Shown piece by piece: positions 10,416-22,474 of a stretch of 64,000 bases of DNA. Within the stretch, counting starts at the first letter, position 1, and every line of letters begins with the position of its first letter. Origin of the DNA: Chamaelirium japonicum (Eukaryota; Streptophyta; Magnoliopsida; Liliales; Melanthiaceae). Under the pieces are notes generated by a model. The model ran no database searches and had not been told where the DNA came from. It worked only from the letters and a program-made list of their open reading frames with translations. The DNA is taken from positions 37,291,526 to 37,355,525 of the forward strand of contig OX393553.1 of the NCBI GenBank assembly GCA_947650365.1, given 5' to 3'. Position numbers and translations under genes: made by a program.

Positions 10416-12146
10416 CGCATTAGTGGTGTGCGTTTCACGTTTTTTTTTTCATGAAACCAACATGTGTGCGCATGATGAATGCGTGAGATCATCGGGGTTC
10501 TTACGCTTAGATCATGCATATGTATAGATTGTGCTTGTTCTATTAGTTATTCTTGCAGTGCGCCGCTATAAATCTATGCTTTGTGCTTGCTACTGGGGGT
10601 CGGACCCCGAGTTAGCAAATGTCTGGATTTGCTTTCTATGTGTGGATTTGTAATTAAGCCATAGATTGGGCGAGTGATGGGGGTTGACCATCCTCGGTTT
10701 CCTATGGCTTTTTCCTAGGTGTGTTTTCTTTTCTTTCTAGGAAATTGTGTACGAGCGAGCACTTGCTCGAAGCGTACTAGACTTTTTCGGTTACAGATCG
10801 AGAAGAAAGATGTGCCAAAGAAATCCACCATCGGGAGCGGAAGCGGAACCCTGGAGGAAGAAGACGATCTGGCAAAGTGTTCGCGAGCGCGACGAAGGAG
10901 CCGGACCGAGGAACCTTGCGAAGAAAGCTAGAGGTCTGCGCTGTGCAAATTAGGTTCAGGGGTCGGACCCTGAACTTAATTCAGTTTTAATGGTTGCTTT
11001 CTTTAATTAGTTCTTTATGCTTCATATCGAACCCCGATGAGATAATGTGATTATCAGTTTTTAGAGGGATGCCTTTCCCCTCCGGTCCAAGCGACTGTTT
11101 GAGGTTAGGATCCCGCTAGATGACGCCTATTATTTAGTTGACTTTTGATGTTAATGGGATCCCATCACATATGGTTATGCCACCATTAGGTTAGCACCCG
11201 ATTAGTCGGGTGTGCCTATTTGGCTAGCATCGAAATCAAAGATGAGATGGAGATCCATTGAACATCAATTGTCAAATCTATAAGCGAGGCGCCATGACTA
11301 GTGGGAGTCCTTTCTAGTGAGTCTGACTCTAGGATTAGCTCCAGAGCATTAGTGTGATAACCAATTTTGCAAAGCATCGATATTCTCAGAATATGTAATG
11401 TGACCCTTGAATGGAGAAATCCACTTGAGGCAGGGACTATGATATTCCGAGAATGATTAATGCTAGGCGTAGGTCTTGAACGCTAGTGGGAGCATGGTGT
11501 GACCAGGGTCTAGTATTTAGGAGGTCGCTACCTTTGCATTTGCATAAAATCATACTCGCAAAATAACCCTCAGAATAATAAGGGATGCAAGAGAGGACTT
11601 TTATAAGATCCTTTGGCCTCCACGGCCAGTTGTTTTGTGTTTGGGTGGGGATGCATAACTTCACACCCCCTAGGGTGGGAGCTGTGTGTTTCCATGCCAA
11701 ATTACTTAATGACCTCCCTGAGGATATGGCGATTACGAGGCCAGGAGAGAAGGGCTTTTCATCCTACCCTAGTGGGGGCCGCATGAACTCCCGTGTCGTA
11801 ATTGCTTAGGCTCGTGGGTTAGCATCCTAAGTACACGTGAGGTATTCGTTGCGAAGACAACGATGATCACGTAGTACTGGCCGAAAGATAACCATGGTCC
11901 ATCACAGCCCTTAGTTGGCAGATTTGGATAGGGTCAAGGAAAAGGCCCGTGTAAGCGGATTGACGCTGTATGATGCCCCCTAGGGCAGGTACAATCGATT
12001 CCGAGATCTTATATACATGGTTAATTAATCCATGGTAATGACTTCGCTTGAGGGTAGCGTTGACATATGGATATAATTAGCTTGTTTTAAAAATCCATAA
12101 AATAAGTTTTTTCCATGCATACTCATTATTCAATCTTTATTTTCAG
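10416..12146 (+). other. Noncoding leader of element B with paired GGTCGGACC hairpins
   Basis: About 1.7 kb separates the primer site from gag, with only unsupported short frames. Two dyads share the core GGTCGGACC: one at 10,595-10,610 (GGGGTCGGACCCC) and one at 10,954-10,975 (stem GTTCAGGG with CCCTGAAC). Both recur at matching positions in element C. The leader ends in TTTATTTTCAG immediately before the gag ATG, like a splice acceptor. Confidence 0.55.
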
Positions 12147-14486
12147 ATGACTAAGTTAGACCCCCTGTCCGCTATCCTTAATGACCATAAACTTATCGGT
12201 CCCAACTATGAGGACTGGAAGCGCAACCTATACCTGGTCCTAAGGATTGGTAAACATATGACAGCCCTTAATGACCCTGAGCCTGATTTGCCAGGACCCA
12301 ATGCCACAGAGGCACAGTTAAAGGCATTCACTGACTGGAAGGAATCTAATGAAATATGTAAATGCTATATTATAGCATCATTGCAAACAACTCTGCTGAA
12401 GCAAGTCGAGGAGATGCCCGACGCTTCTGACATGATGTTGTATTTGAAGGAGATGTTTGAAGGTCACAATCGCGTTACGCGATACCTTACCATCAAGAAA
12501 CTCGTCGGCACTAAGATGTCCAATGGGACGCTGGTTCGGGAACACATGATGAAAATATTTGGGTTCCAGAACGAACTAGCTACCATGGACATTGTGCTAG
12601 AAGGCGAGGTGATGACAGACATCTTTCTCTCGTCACTGTCTGGAGCCTTAGAAGGCTTTGTCACCAACTTTAATTTGAACAAGTTGGCTATGACAAATGC
12701 AGAGCTTCTGGGAGCTCTCCAGGCAGCTGAGGATGGCTTCAAGCAGAAGGGCGAAGCACTTCACGTGCAACGCAGATCCTTCAAGAAGCCTGGTAAACCT
12801 CAAGGCAAGAAACATAAAAGGAAACCTAAGTCACTGCCTGTGTAGGACTCTGCTGAGGCCTCTGGGTCTGGAGAATCAAAGAAACCGGGCACGAAGTGCT
12901 TCCGGTGTGGCCAGAAGGGTCATTGGAAGAAGGACTGCAAGAAGCCTCAGAATGCTGGTGAAGGTAATCTACAACTCTTAGTTGTTGAATCATTTCTTTC
13001 AAGTAATAGTTCTTTTGCTAGTTGGATTGTGGATTCAGGATCCACTAACCATGTCTGTAACTCTCTTCAGGGGTTTCGGGAAAGCAGAAGGTTGCTTGAT
13101 GGAGAGGTGACCTTGAGCATGGGAACTGAGGCCGTGGCTGCTGCTGAAGCTATAGGAGATGTTACTCTTATTTTTTCGAATAATAAGACTTTGACTCTTA
13201 GAGATGTCTTTTATGTACCGTCCTTGAGACGTAACTTAATTTCTGTTTCTTCTTTAGTTAATGAAGGTTATTCAGTTTATTTTGATGCTTCTGGTGTGTC
13301 GTTTAAACTGAATGGAACTTTTATAATAAGAGGAATGGTTCAGAATCATCTCTATGTTGTAAGTCCTAAATTTGAAAAGGATAACATAGTAACTTCAGCA
13401 TTTAATGTTAATTCATCTAAGCGTAAGAATCCTTCGGAAAATTTAACCCACCTATGGCACTTACGACTTGGGCATATTGCCTTAGACAGGATCCATAGAA
13501 TGGTGAAGGCCGGGCTTCTGGAAACAGATCCTACGGAGATCCTTCCCACCTGTGAATCCTGCCTGGAAGGCAAGATGACCAAGAGGTCCTTTAAAGGCAA
13601 AGGAGTAAGAGCTACTGAGGTATTAGAGTTAATCCATTCAGATGTGTGTGGACTCATGAACGTCAAGGCGATAGGAGGCCATGAGTACTTCATCACTTTC
13701 ATTGATGATTACTCAAGATATGGTTACATTTACCCGATGCATCGGAAGTCGGAATCCTTTGACATGTTCAAAGGGTTCAGGGCTGAAGTAGAAAAGCAGA
13801 CAGGTAAATATATAAAAAACCTTCGATCTGATCGAGGAGGTGAATACCTATCTGACGAGTTCCTAGGGTATTTGGTGGAGCATGGGATAAAATCCCAGTT
13901 AACTGCTCCAGGTACCCCACAACATAATGGAGTTTCCGAGAGAAGGAATCGAACCTTGTTGGACATGGTTCGTAGCATGATGAGTTACGCCAGTTTACCA
14001 ATGACCTTTTGGGGATATGCCCTACAAACAGCAGTTTATATTCTGAATCACGTTCCGTCTAAGTCAGTGCCTCATACCCCTAGAGAACTGTGGTCAAAGC
14101 GAAAGCCATTGCTACAGCATTTCAGAATATAGGGATGCCCTGCACATGTGCGAAGGGATAAGAGGGAAAAGATGGAATCTAAAACCAGAGTATGCTTATT
14201 TGTAGGGTATTCTAAGGAGACCAAAGGTGGTCTATTTTATGATCCTGAGGAAAAGAAGGTGATCGTTTCTATGAATGCCTATTTCCTAGAACATGATTAT
14301 ATTGTGGACCACAAGCCTACTAGTAAAGTAGTTCTGGATGAACTGCTGGGTACTAGTACAGATAGCGCATCCGAAAGCATAGTGGGAGCTGACATGACAT
14401 ATAATAATATACCAGATACTGTAGAACCTATTAATCCTGTAACACCACCACCACCTCGTCGCAGTGGGAGAAACATCAGAGCTCCT
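12147..14486 (+). pseudogene. Element B gag-pol, 5' half (gag, protease, integrase)
   Basis: The frame begins MTKLDPLSAILND, a copia gag start. An in-frame TAG at 12,843-12,845 falls between gag and a CCHC zinc knuckle ([14 protein letters not shown] from 12,897). The protease motif [10 protein letters not shown] is at about 13,023. The GAG-pre-integrase segment LWHLRLGH and the integrase core ([25 protein letters not shown]) follow. A second TAG at 14,130-14,132 and then element C at 14,487 break the rest. All three frame segments share one phase, so the damage is nonsense mutation, not frameshift. Confidence 0.9.
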
Positions 14487-14724
14487 TGTTGAGTAAGATA
14501 TGGTCTAGGGCTTGTAAAAACCATGGTTGATTAATAAATGAGTTGATATTTATATTAGAATAGCTTAATTGGTGCGTATTCTACGTGTTCTATATATTGA
14601 ACTGATAAGAGCCATGGCTGTATAGTGGTTCATCTGAGTGGGAGACTCAGTTGATTAGTACTATTAGCCTAAATTGTTCGCAGTTCTAATTAGGGTTGGT
14701 CGCCCTATCAGGTTAAGCTGTTGG

Positions 14725-14918
14725 AATGACAGAGCATGGGTTTCTCCACTATGGTCATTGCCAAGCACAGTGTCTGTAGCTGAACAGAACCAACACGGTG
14801 CACAGATCGGTGAGCAGACACCGGTGCACATAGCCGTGTTTCTGCTTAGGGTAATAAGTCCTAAACCCTGAGGAACCATGACCGGTGGACTAACCAGTTT
14901 GGGTAACTTTGGTTTACC
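14725..14918 (+). other. Covariation-supported stems in U3 of element C
   Basis: Counterparts of the element B stems. AATGAC 14,725-14,730 pairs with GTCATT 14,754-14,759. AACACGG 14,792-14,798 pairs with CCGTGTT 14,834-14,840. TGCAC 14,799-14,803 pairs with GTGCA 14,824-14,828. GGTG 14,809-14,812 pairs with CACC 14,819-14,822. GGTAA 14,902-14,906 pairs with TTACC 14,914-14,918. Changes relative to B occur on both sides of the stems. Confidence 0.6.
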
Positions 14919-15297
14919 AACGTGTGAGGGATCTAACCACGACCCAAAACCACGGTGCGCTGGGTTGCTGAGCTGACGTTGCATCGGCATGTCACTCCTG
15001 TAGGCTATTCACATCCCCATTGGGAGGTGCGTTCCTTGGTCTGACATACACCGTACTAAAACCAGGCCTGGTGGTTAACAGTTGAGCTGTTAGACCGAAT
15101 CCGGTTGTTTGGCCAAAATGATCGGAGGTACGATGTGTTAATCAACCTGGAAGGAACCTAGTCATATGGTCACTTGAGTCTGACGGTGCTCTCCACCGCT
15201 CAAGTTGACACATGGCACCGAGTGAAGGGACATCTAATTACCTATCTAAGCGGAGAGCAGGGGTATGCGAGAGAGCTTAATAAGTCTGGGAGAATTG

Positions 15298-15335
15298 GAG
15301 TGCAGCCTGCGTCGCACTCTGGGTGGCCACGCAGG
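15298..15335 (+). other. Candidate H-type pseudoknot in U3 of element C
   Basis: GAGTGC 15,298-15,303 pairs with GCACTC 15,314-15,319, and CCTGCGT 15,306-15,312 pairs with ACGCAGG 15,329-15,335, the same spacing as in B. In the 3' LTR (23,286-23,323) one base of the last strand has changed to ACACAGG. Confidence 0.5.
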
Positions 15336-16706
15336 TTAACTGGGACCTAGAGGGTTGACAGGGACACTTGGGTAGTGTGTCGATCGGGTCCGGTTGGAAG
15401 CCATGAATCCTAGTCCCTGAAGGTTCCACCTTATCTACGATCGTTACGGATCATAACTTTCTCCTTGTCTCACTGTACAATACGAGTTGAAGAAATAATG
15501 CCTTAATCGTCCTGTTTTCCATGAGTGCATTGCACTAGGGCATGGTGGATGCACAGGACTAAGTGTGTTCACTAGGGGGCAACCCCAGAGTAGTGTAGGG
15601 ACACACGATGTTGCCATAATGCCATAAGGAGTTCATTCCGTGTGTGCGTGTCGTACTAGAGCACGGTCTGTGTATTTAGTGATTTTTACTATAGGGGCAC
15701 CCCACGTTTTACTGAGGGCACCCCAGTAAATAGTAAAAACACTATTCAAAACTCTATGGTATGTTAAATAGGTATGGATGAGGTTCTCTAAGTGTTAGAG
15801 TACTTTATCATGCACTGAGGTGGAGCATATATGCTCCGGTATGAGGTGGATGACCACTAGATGCATGGGGGGCATTTTGGTCATTTCAAAATGTCCCGCA
15901 TGCCCTAATGGCCGACCCCCCCATTAGAAAAAATATGCATGGCCATCAAATCCATATTTAAAGGGTTTAATTCAGATTTGAAATGATTTGAATCTATTCC
16001 CTTTAATTGCAAAACCAAATATGGCAACTATACAATAGTGGGCATTTATTTTTGAGGATTAATGAGAGAGAGAGAAGGGGGAACGGTTCATATGGACAAG
16101 GGGAGAGAGGGGCACGGTTTTCAAGACATATTAGGCAAGGAAAACCGAGCCTCATTCAGATTTTGAAGAGAAAGACCGATCCCTCTCTCCCTTGTGTTCG
16201 GTTTTGGCCTCCCTCTCTCTCTCTCGGGCACTCATCTCTCTCATTCTTTGGGTTTGACCTAAGGTGTGAAGAGAAAATCTTCATCATCTCATCATCTTCT
16301 CCTCATTGAGTGGGTGTGATAAAGAAGAAGAGAAAGCTTGCACTCCGAAGCACTCAGAGATTGGAGTGCAAGGATCTGGGTCGATTCGCGAGATTGGGTG
16401 TACCCGAAGAAGAACGAGGCTTCTCCCACGCACGTGGATACTTCCGTCATCATCAACTTGGAAGATTAACATCGCGGTGTTAAATCCCGCACGGAGGTAT
16501 AATAAACAAAACCCTAGATCTATTGAATTGCATGCATAACATTTATGGTGTGTTTCGATAAATGACCATAGGGGTTCGTTTGCATTTCATTTTAATCTTG
16601 CGCATATGATTGTTTCTTAAGAAATTTTTAAAAAATGTATCGCACACCGTATCGATCCTAAGATCGAGTCCGGCTTCCGTTGCGCCTCTGATTTATTTCC
16701 AACAAA

Positions 16707-16720
16707 TGGTATCAGAACCA
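16707..16720 (+). other. Element C primer-binding site
   Basis: TGGTATCAGAACCA lies two bases after the LTR. It differs from the usual TGGTATCAGAGC by one base. Confidence 0.75.
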
Positions 16721-18475
16721 TTTTCGGTGTGCGATTCACGAAAAAAAAAAAATTCTATGAATCGAATCAAATGCGTATTTGATGAATGAATGCATTCACC
16801 GGGGTTTGCATGCGCTAGATCATATATGCATATGTGTTGCATGCTATGTTTTCCTGCAGGGCGCCGCTAGAAAATAGTAATTGTGATTGTTTGGTTTTGG
16901 GGGTCGGACCCCGAAAAATATGATTGCATTGTTATTTTTTATTGTTCTTTCTGTGATGGATGGTTGTAAGGCCTAATGGGACAAGTACGTGGAGGTTGTT
17001 CCACGGCTTGGTTTTTCCCGGCCAATTATATTTATTCTTGTACTTTCATTATTCTTTATCCTAGGAAAATGTGTATGAACGAGCGATTGCTCGGAGCATA
17101 CTAGATTTTTCAATTACAGGCTGAAGATTTGGAGGACAAGATCAGATGGAAAATCCATTACCGGAAGACCGGATGTGGTGAGCCAAAGGAAGAGATATCC
17201 GGAAGATGCCTTGAACTGGATCATCAGAGCATTGCTAGTCAGGTTCAGGGGTCGGACCCTGAACTTGATATCAATGGATGTTTATGTTTGATGGTAGTTG
17301 GATTTTTTCTAAGACCCCGGTGAAATTATATATTCTAATGCTATATGTATTAGATTGTGGGATGCCCTTTCCCCACTGTGTGTGGGATGCTTATACCCCA
17401 CTTGGTCCCTGCGACCATTAGGTTAGATCTCCATTTAATGACACCCGTAGTTTAATTGGTGTTTGATGGTAGTTGGATCCCATAACACTCGGTTATGCCA
17501 CCGTTAGGTTGAGGTCCGACGGAGGTTGTCGGATGTCCCTAATTGGTTTGACATCGAAACCAATAGTGATGTGGTGATCATCTATGACATCAAACATCAA
17601 GTTGCATACGAGGAGTCATACTAATGGGAGACCTTTCCTTGTATGTCTAGACCATAGGCTAGGCTCTAGAGCACAAAGGGTAATGATCATTTTATTTAAT
17701 ATCGAAGGCTTGGAAAGTACGTAATGTGATTCTCGGAAGAAAGGTGACAACTGAGTATCCACGGGATAGGGACTATGGTCCTCTCCAAGTCTATCTATAC
17801 TTCATAAGAGATCTTAACTCTAGTGGGAGCACGGTATGACCAGGGTCTAGGTCTAGGTTGTCGCAACCTAGGATCTAAAATACTTGCATTGAAATAACCC
17901 TCACAATAATTAAGGGATGTGTAAGAGGACTCAGTGTGAGTACCCCTGGCCTCCACTGCCAACTGCTGAATTTTCGGGTGATAGGGTATGGCTCAACATC
18001 CCCCTCGGGTGAGAGTTATTTTCTGTCATGCCGGAGGCTTAGCAGTCTCCTTCGGGATATGGTGGTCACAATGCCAGGAGAGAAGGGCTTTTCCCGCCCT
18101 CGCGGGGGCCGCATGAACTCCCGTGTTATGATTGTCTAGGCTTGTGGGTAAGCATCCGGAGCACCCGTGAGGCTACCCGTTGCGTCGCATGGAGATCACG
18201 GGGGGCTGGCCAAAAGAAAACCATGGTCCATTATAGCCCGTCTGTGGCAGATTTGGATTGGGTCCGAGAGACCTGCTGTGAGCGGAGGATGCTGCACACT
18301 GCCCCCTCGGGCGGGTGTATCCGAATTCGAGATCTCATATACATAGTAAAATTGATCCATAAATATGTCTCCGCTTTGAGGGTAGCGTTGACGTTTGGAT
18401 ATAATTTGACTCATTTTAAAAACACCATAAAATGAGTTTATGAAGCATTCTAATATACTCCCATTTATTTTTCAG
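16721..18475 (+). other. Noncoding leader of element C
   Basis: Same organisation as in element B: GGGGTCGGACCCC dyad at 16,899-16,914, GTTCAGGG/CCCTGAAC hairpin at 17,243-17,264, a conserved segment around 17,070-17,117, and a TTATTTTTCAG acceptor-like tract ending one base before the gag ATG at 18,476. No coding capacity is credible. Confidence 0.55.
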
Positions 18476-19699
18476 ATGACCAAACTAGACCCCTTATCTG
18501 GCATCCTAAATGATAACAAGCTTACGGGTCCTAACTATGAGGACTGGAAACGCAACCTCATGCTTGTTATGAGGATTGGTAAACACACCATGGCCCTAAC
18601 CACTCAGGAACCGAACCTACCGGGTCCAGATGCCACTGAGGCAGAGACCAAGGCTTTCTCCGACTGGCGAGATTCTAATGAGATGTGCAAGTGCTATATC
18701 ATAGCTTCCTTGCAGACAACTCTACAGAAGCAAGTCGAAGAAATGCCTGATGCTTCTGATATGATGCTATACCTCAAAGAAATGTTTGAGGGGCATAGCC
18801 GCGTAACGCGCTACCTAACAATGAAAAAGCTCGTTAGCACTAAGATGTCCGAAGGGACGCCTGTCCGGGAACACATGCTGAAAATGCTCGGGTTCCAGAA
18901 CGAACTGGCTACCATGAACATTGTGCTGGATAACGAGGTTATGACTGATATCTTCCTTGCGTCCCTGTCTGGAGCCTTTGAAGGCTTTGTCACTAACTTC
19001 AACCTTAACAAGTTGGAGATGACAAATGCAGAGCTTCTTGGAGCTCTCCAGGCAGCAGAAGACGGGTTCAAGGTTAAAGGTGAGGCATTAAGTACTAAGC
19101 GCAGGGCTGCTCTGAAGGCTAAGAAGCCTATGAGCAAGAAGCCTAAGAACAAGAAGCTGAAGGCAGGGCCTCTGCAGAGCCATGTGGGGACCTCTAAGTC
19201 CAGAGAGATGAAGTCACCAAGCACGAAGTGCTTCAGATGTGGCGAAAAGGGCCATTGGAAAAAGGACTGCACAAAGCCTCAGGGTGCTGGGACAGGTAAT
19301 TCTCAGCTACTAGTAGTTGAGACACTTCTTTCAAGTAGCAGTTCTTTTGCATCTTGGATTGTGGATTCTGGTTCCACTGACCATGCCTATAACTCTTTAC
19401 AGGGGTTCCAGGTAAGCAGAAGGCTACTTGATGAGGAAGTGGTCCTGAGCATGGGGACTGATGCTGTTGCAATCGCAGAAGCAGTTGGAGATGTTTATTT
19501 ATCTTTTTCTAATGAAAAGACTTTGATTTTAAGAGACGTATTATATGTACCGTCTTTAAGACGTAATCTAATTTCTGTTTCTTCTATGGTGAATGATGGT
19601 TATTCAGTTCTTTTTGATACATCTGGTGTGTCTATTAGAATGAATGAAACCTTCATTATTAGAGGAATAGTTCAGAACATAACAGCTTTGAATATATAA
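18476..19699 (+). pseudogene. Element C gag and protease
   Basis: It starts MTKLDPLSGILND, carries the zinc knuckle [14 protein letters not shown] and the protease motif [10 protein letters not shown], and ends prematurely at TAA 19,697-19,699 inside the inserted repeat. After the insertion the reading phase differs, so downstream pol is out of frame with gag. Confidence 0.9.
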
Positions 19700-19759
19700 C
19701 AGCTTTGAATATATTCTAAGTCCTAAATTAGAGAAAGAAAACATAACAGCTTTGAATAT
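19678..19759 (+). repeat. Templated triplication inside element C
   Basis: The 17-18-base string ATAACAGCTTTGAATAT occurs at 19,678-19,695, again at 19,696-19,712, and at 19,742-19,759. Only the last copy aligns with element B, so the first two were copied upstream. Confidence 0.85.
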
Positions 19760-22460
19760 TAACTCATCTAAACGTAAGAAACCTTCAGAAAATCTAACTC
19801 TATTGTGGCATCTAAGACTTGGGCATATTGCCTCAGATAGAATTCATAGGTTGGTCAAGGCCGGGCTTCTGGAAACAGATCCCTTGGAGATCCTTCCAAC
19901 CTGTGAGTCTTGTCTGGAGGGCAAAATGACCAAGAGGGCTTTTAAAGCCAAAGGGAATAGGGCCACAGAGATATTAGAGTTAGTTCATTCTGATGTATGT
20001 GGACCCATGAGCGTCCAGGCGATAGGAGGCCATGAGTACTTCATCACGTTTACTGATGATTACTCAAGATATGGCTATATCTACCTAATGCATCGAAAGT
20101 CTGAGTCCTTTGACAAGTTCAAAGAATTTAGAGCCGAAGTTGAAAAGCAGACTGGTAGATATGTGAAAGCCCTTCGATCTGATCGAGGAGGTGAGTACCT
20201 ATCGGACGAGTTCCTTGGGTATCTTAGAGACAGTGGGATTGTATCCCAGTTGACTGCTCCAGGTACACCACAACAGAATGGAGTTTCTGAGAGAAGGAAT
20301 CGGACCTTAGTGGACATGGTCCGTAGTATGATGAGTTATGCTAGTTTACCGATCACATTTTGGGGATATGCCCTATTAACAGCAGCTTATATCTTAAACC
20401 ATGTCCCATCTAAATCAGTGCCTCTAACTCCTAGAGAACTGTGGTCAAAGCGAAAGCCTACACTGCAGCATTTCAGAATATGGGGATGTCCTGCACATGT
20501 GCGAAAGGACAAGAGGGATAAGATGGAGACTAAGTCTAAGGTATGTTTGTTCATAGGCTATCCTAAAGAAACAAAAGATGGTATATTCTATGATCCTGAG
20601 GATAAGAAGGTACTCGTTTCTACGAATGTCATCTACCTAGAGCAGGACTATATTATGGACCACAAGCCAACCAGTAAGGTAGTTCTGGAAGAGCTACTGG
20701 GTACTGGTGGAGGTAGCACATCCGGTAACATAGAGGGAAGAGGTAACATTGAAACTAGTATACCAGAGACTGTAGAAACGAATCGCTCAGTACCACCATT
20801 ACCTCGTCGCAGTGGGAGACAAATTAGAGCTCTTGAAAGATACTATGGAGAGACTTTATTAGTCGATCCAGAGATTCAGGAGGATGATCCCTTGAGCTAT
20901 GATGAGGCGATGAAATCTTCTGACAGTTCTGCTTGGCAAAAAGCCATGGAGGCAGAAATTGCATCTATGTCCCAAAATAATGTCTGGACACTTATTGCAC
21001 CATCACCCAATATTAAACCTATTGGGTGTAAGTGGGTGTATAAGAAGAAAAGAGGACCCGATGGTTCCATTGAGACTTATAAAGCTAGATTAGTTGCCAA
21101 GGGTTTTACCCAACGAGAAGGGATCGATTATGACGAGACCTTCTCACCGGTAGCTATGCTTAAGTCTATTCGAATCCTCTTATCCATTGCAGCCCACTAT
21201 GATTGGGAGATCTGGCAGATGGATGTCAAGACAGCTTTCCTCAATGGGGATTTGGAGGAAGACATATATATGATGCAGCCTCCAGGTTTTGAGTCAGTAG
21301 GTCAGGAAGATCTGGTTTGCAAACTTCAGAGGTCCATCTATGGACTGAAACAAGCATCCAGAAGTTGGAATATCCGTTTTGATCAGACAATCCGCTCATA
21401 CAGATTTGATCAAAATGAGGATGAACCTTGTGTGTACAAAAGGAGTGATAATACAACAGTGGTATATTTAATACTTTATGTAGATGATATACTACTGATT
21501 GGAAATGACATAGGAACATTATCTACGGTAAAAGTTTGGTTATCCTCGCAATTCGACATGAAAGACCTAGGTGAGGCGAGTTATGTTCTGGGGATTAAGG
21601 TAACTCGAGATCGCCAGAACAAGATTCTCTCGCTCTCACAAACTACTTATATAGATAAGATACTGGCCAGATTCAGCATGCAGGACTCCAAGAAGGGTTT
21701 CTTGCCATTCAGATATGGCTTGAAATTGTCTAAGGATCAATGTCCTAAGACACCTGAGGAGAAGGCAGACATGCAAAAGATACCTTATGCTTCAGCAGTG
21801 GGTAGTCTAATGTATGCCATGCAGTGCACGAGGCCAGATATCTATTTTGCAGTAGATATGATGGGTCGGTTTCAGTCGAATCCGGGTCTAGCACATTGGA
21901 CTGCTGTAAAGAGTATACTCAAGTACCTTCGTCGTACGAGGGATTATGAGTTAGTCTACACTTTACAGGACTTGACGCCGATTGGATACACGGATGCTGA
22001 CTTTATGTCAGATGTGGAATCTAGAAAATCGACTTCAGGTTATGTTTTCATGTTAGGAGGAGGAGCAGTAAGTTGGCGGAGTGTGAAGCAAGGTTGCATC
22101 GCAGACTCCACCACTGAAGCTGAGTACGTCGCAGCGTGCGAGGCTGGAAAAGAAGCGGTGTGGCTCAAAAAGTTCTTATTGGACTTAGGGTGCGTACCAG
22201 AGGCTCAGTCACCTATTGTCCTTTATTGTGATAATAGTGGAGCGGTAGCATAGGCCAAGGAGCCAAGACACCACCAGAAGGGGAAACATATCGAACGCAA
22301 GTTCCACTTGATTCGGCAGTTTCAGAAGGAAGGACTAGTAGCGGTGACAAAGATAGCATCTGCAGACAATGTTGCTGATCCCTTTACAAAGGCGATTCCT
22401 GCAAAGGCGTTTGAGCAGCATGTAGAAGCTATGGGAGTCAGAACCGTTTTTCCTCGCTAG
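19752..22460 (+). pseudogene. Element C pol (integrase, RT, RNase H)
   Basis: Domains in order: GAG-pre-integrase with LWHLRLGH, integrase core with [18 protein letters not shown] and NGVSERRNR, reverse transcriptase with [11 protein letters not shown] and the catalytic [11 protein letters not shown], then RNase H with YTDADF, TTEAEY and YCDNSGAVA. An in-frame TAG at 22,251-22,253 stops the main 833-codon frame; matching sequence goes on through [12 protein letters not shown] to TAG 22,458-22,460. Catalytic residues seen are otherwise intact. Confidence 0.9.
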
Positions 22461-22474
22461 ACCAAGTGAGAGAT

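Larger units (their letters stand above)
14487..16704 (+). repeat. Element C 5' LTR
   Basis: This 2218-base LTR is nearly identical to the 3' copy, with a small number of scattered substitutions, consistent with C being the youngest layer of the nest. An AT-rich TATTTAAAG near 15,955 may be the TATA element. Confidence 0.95.
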
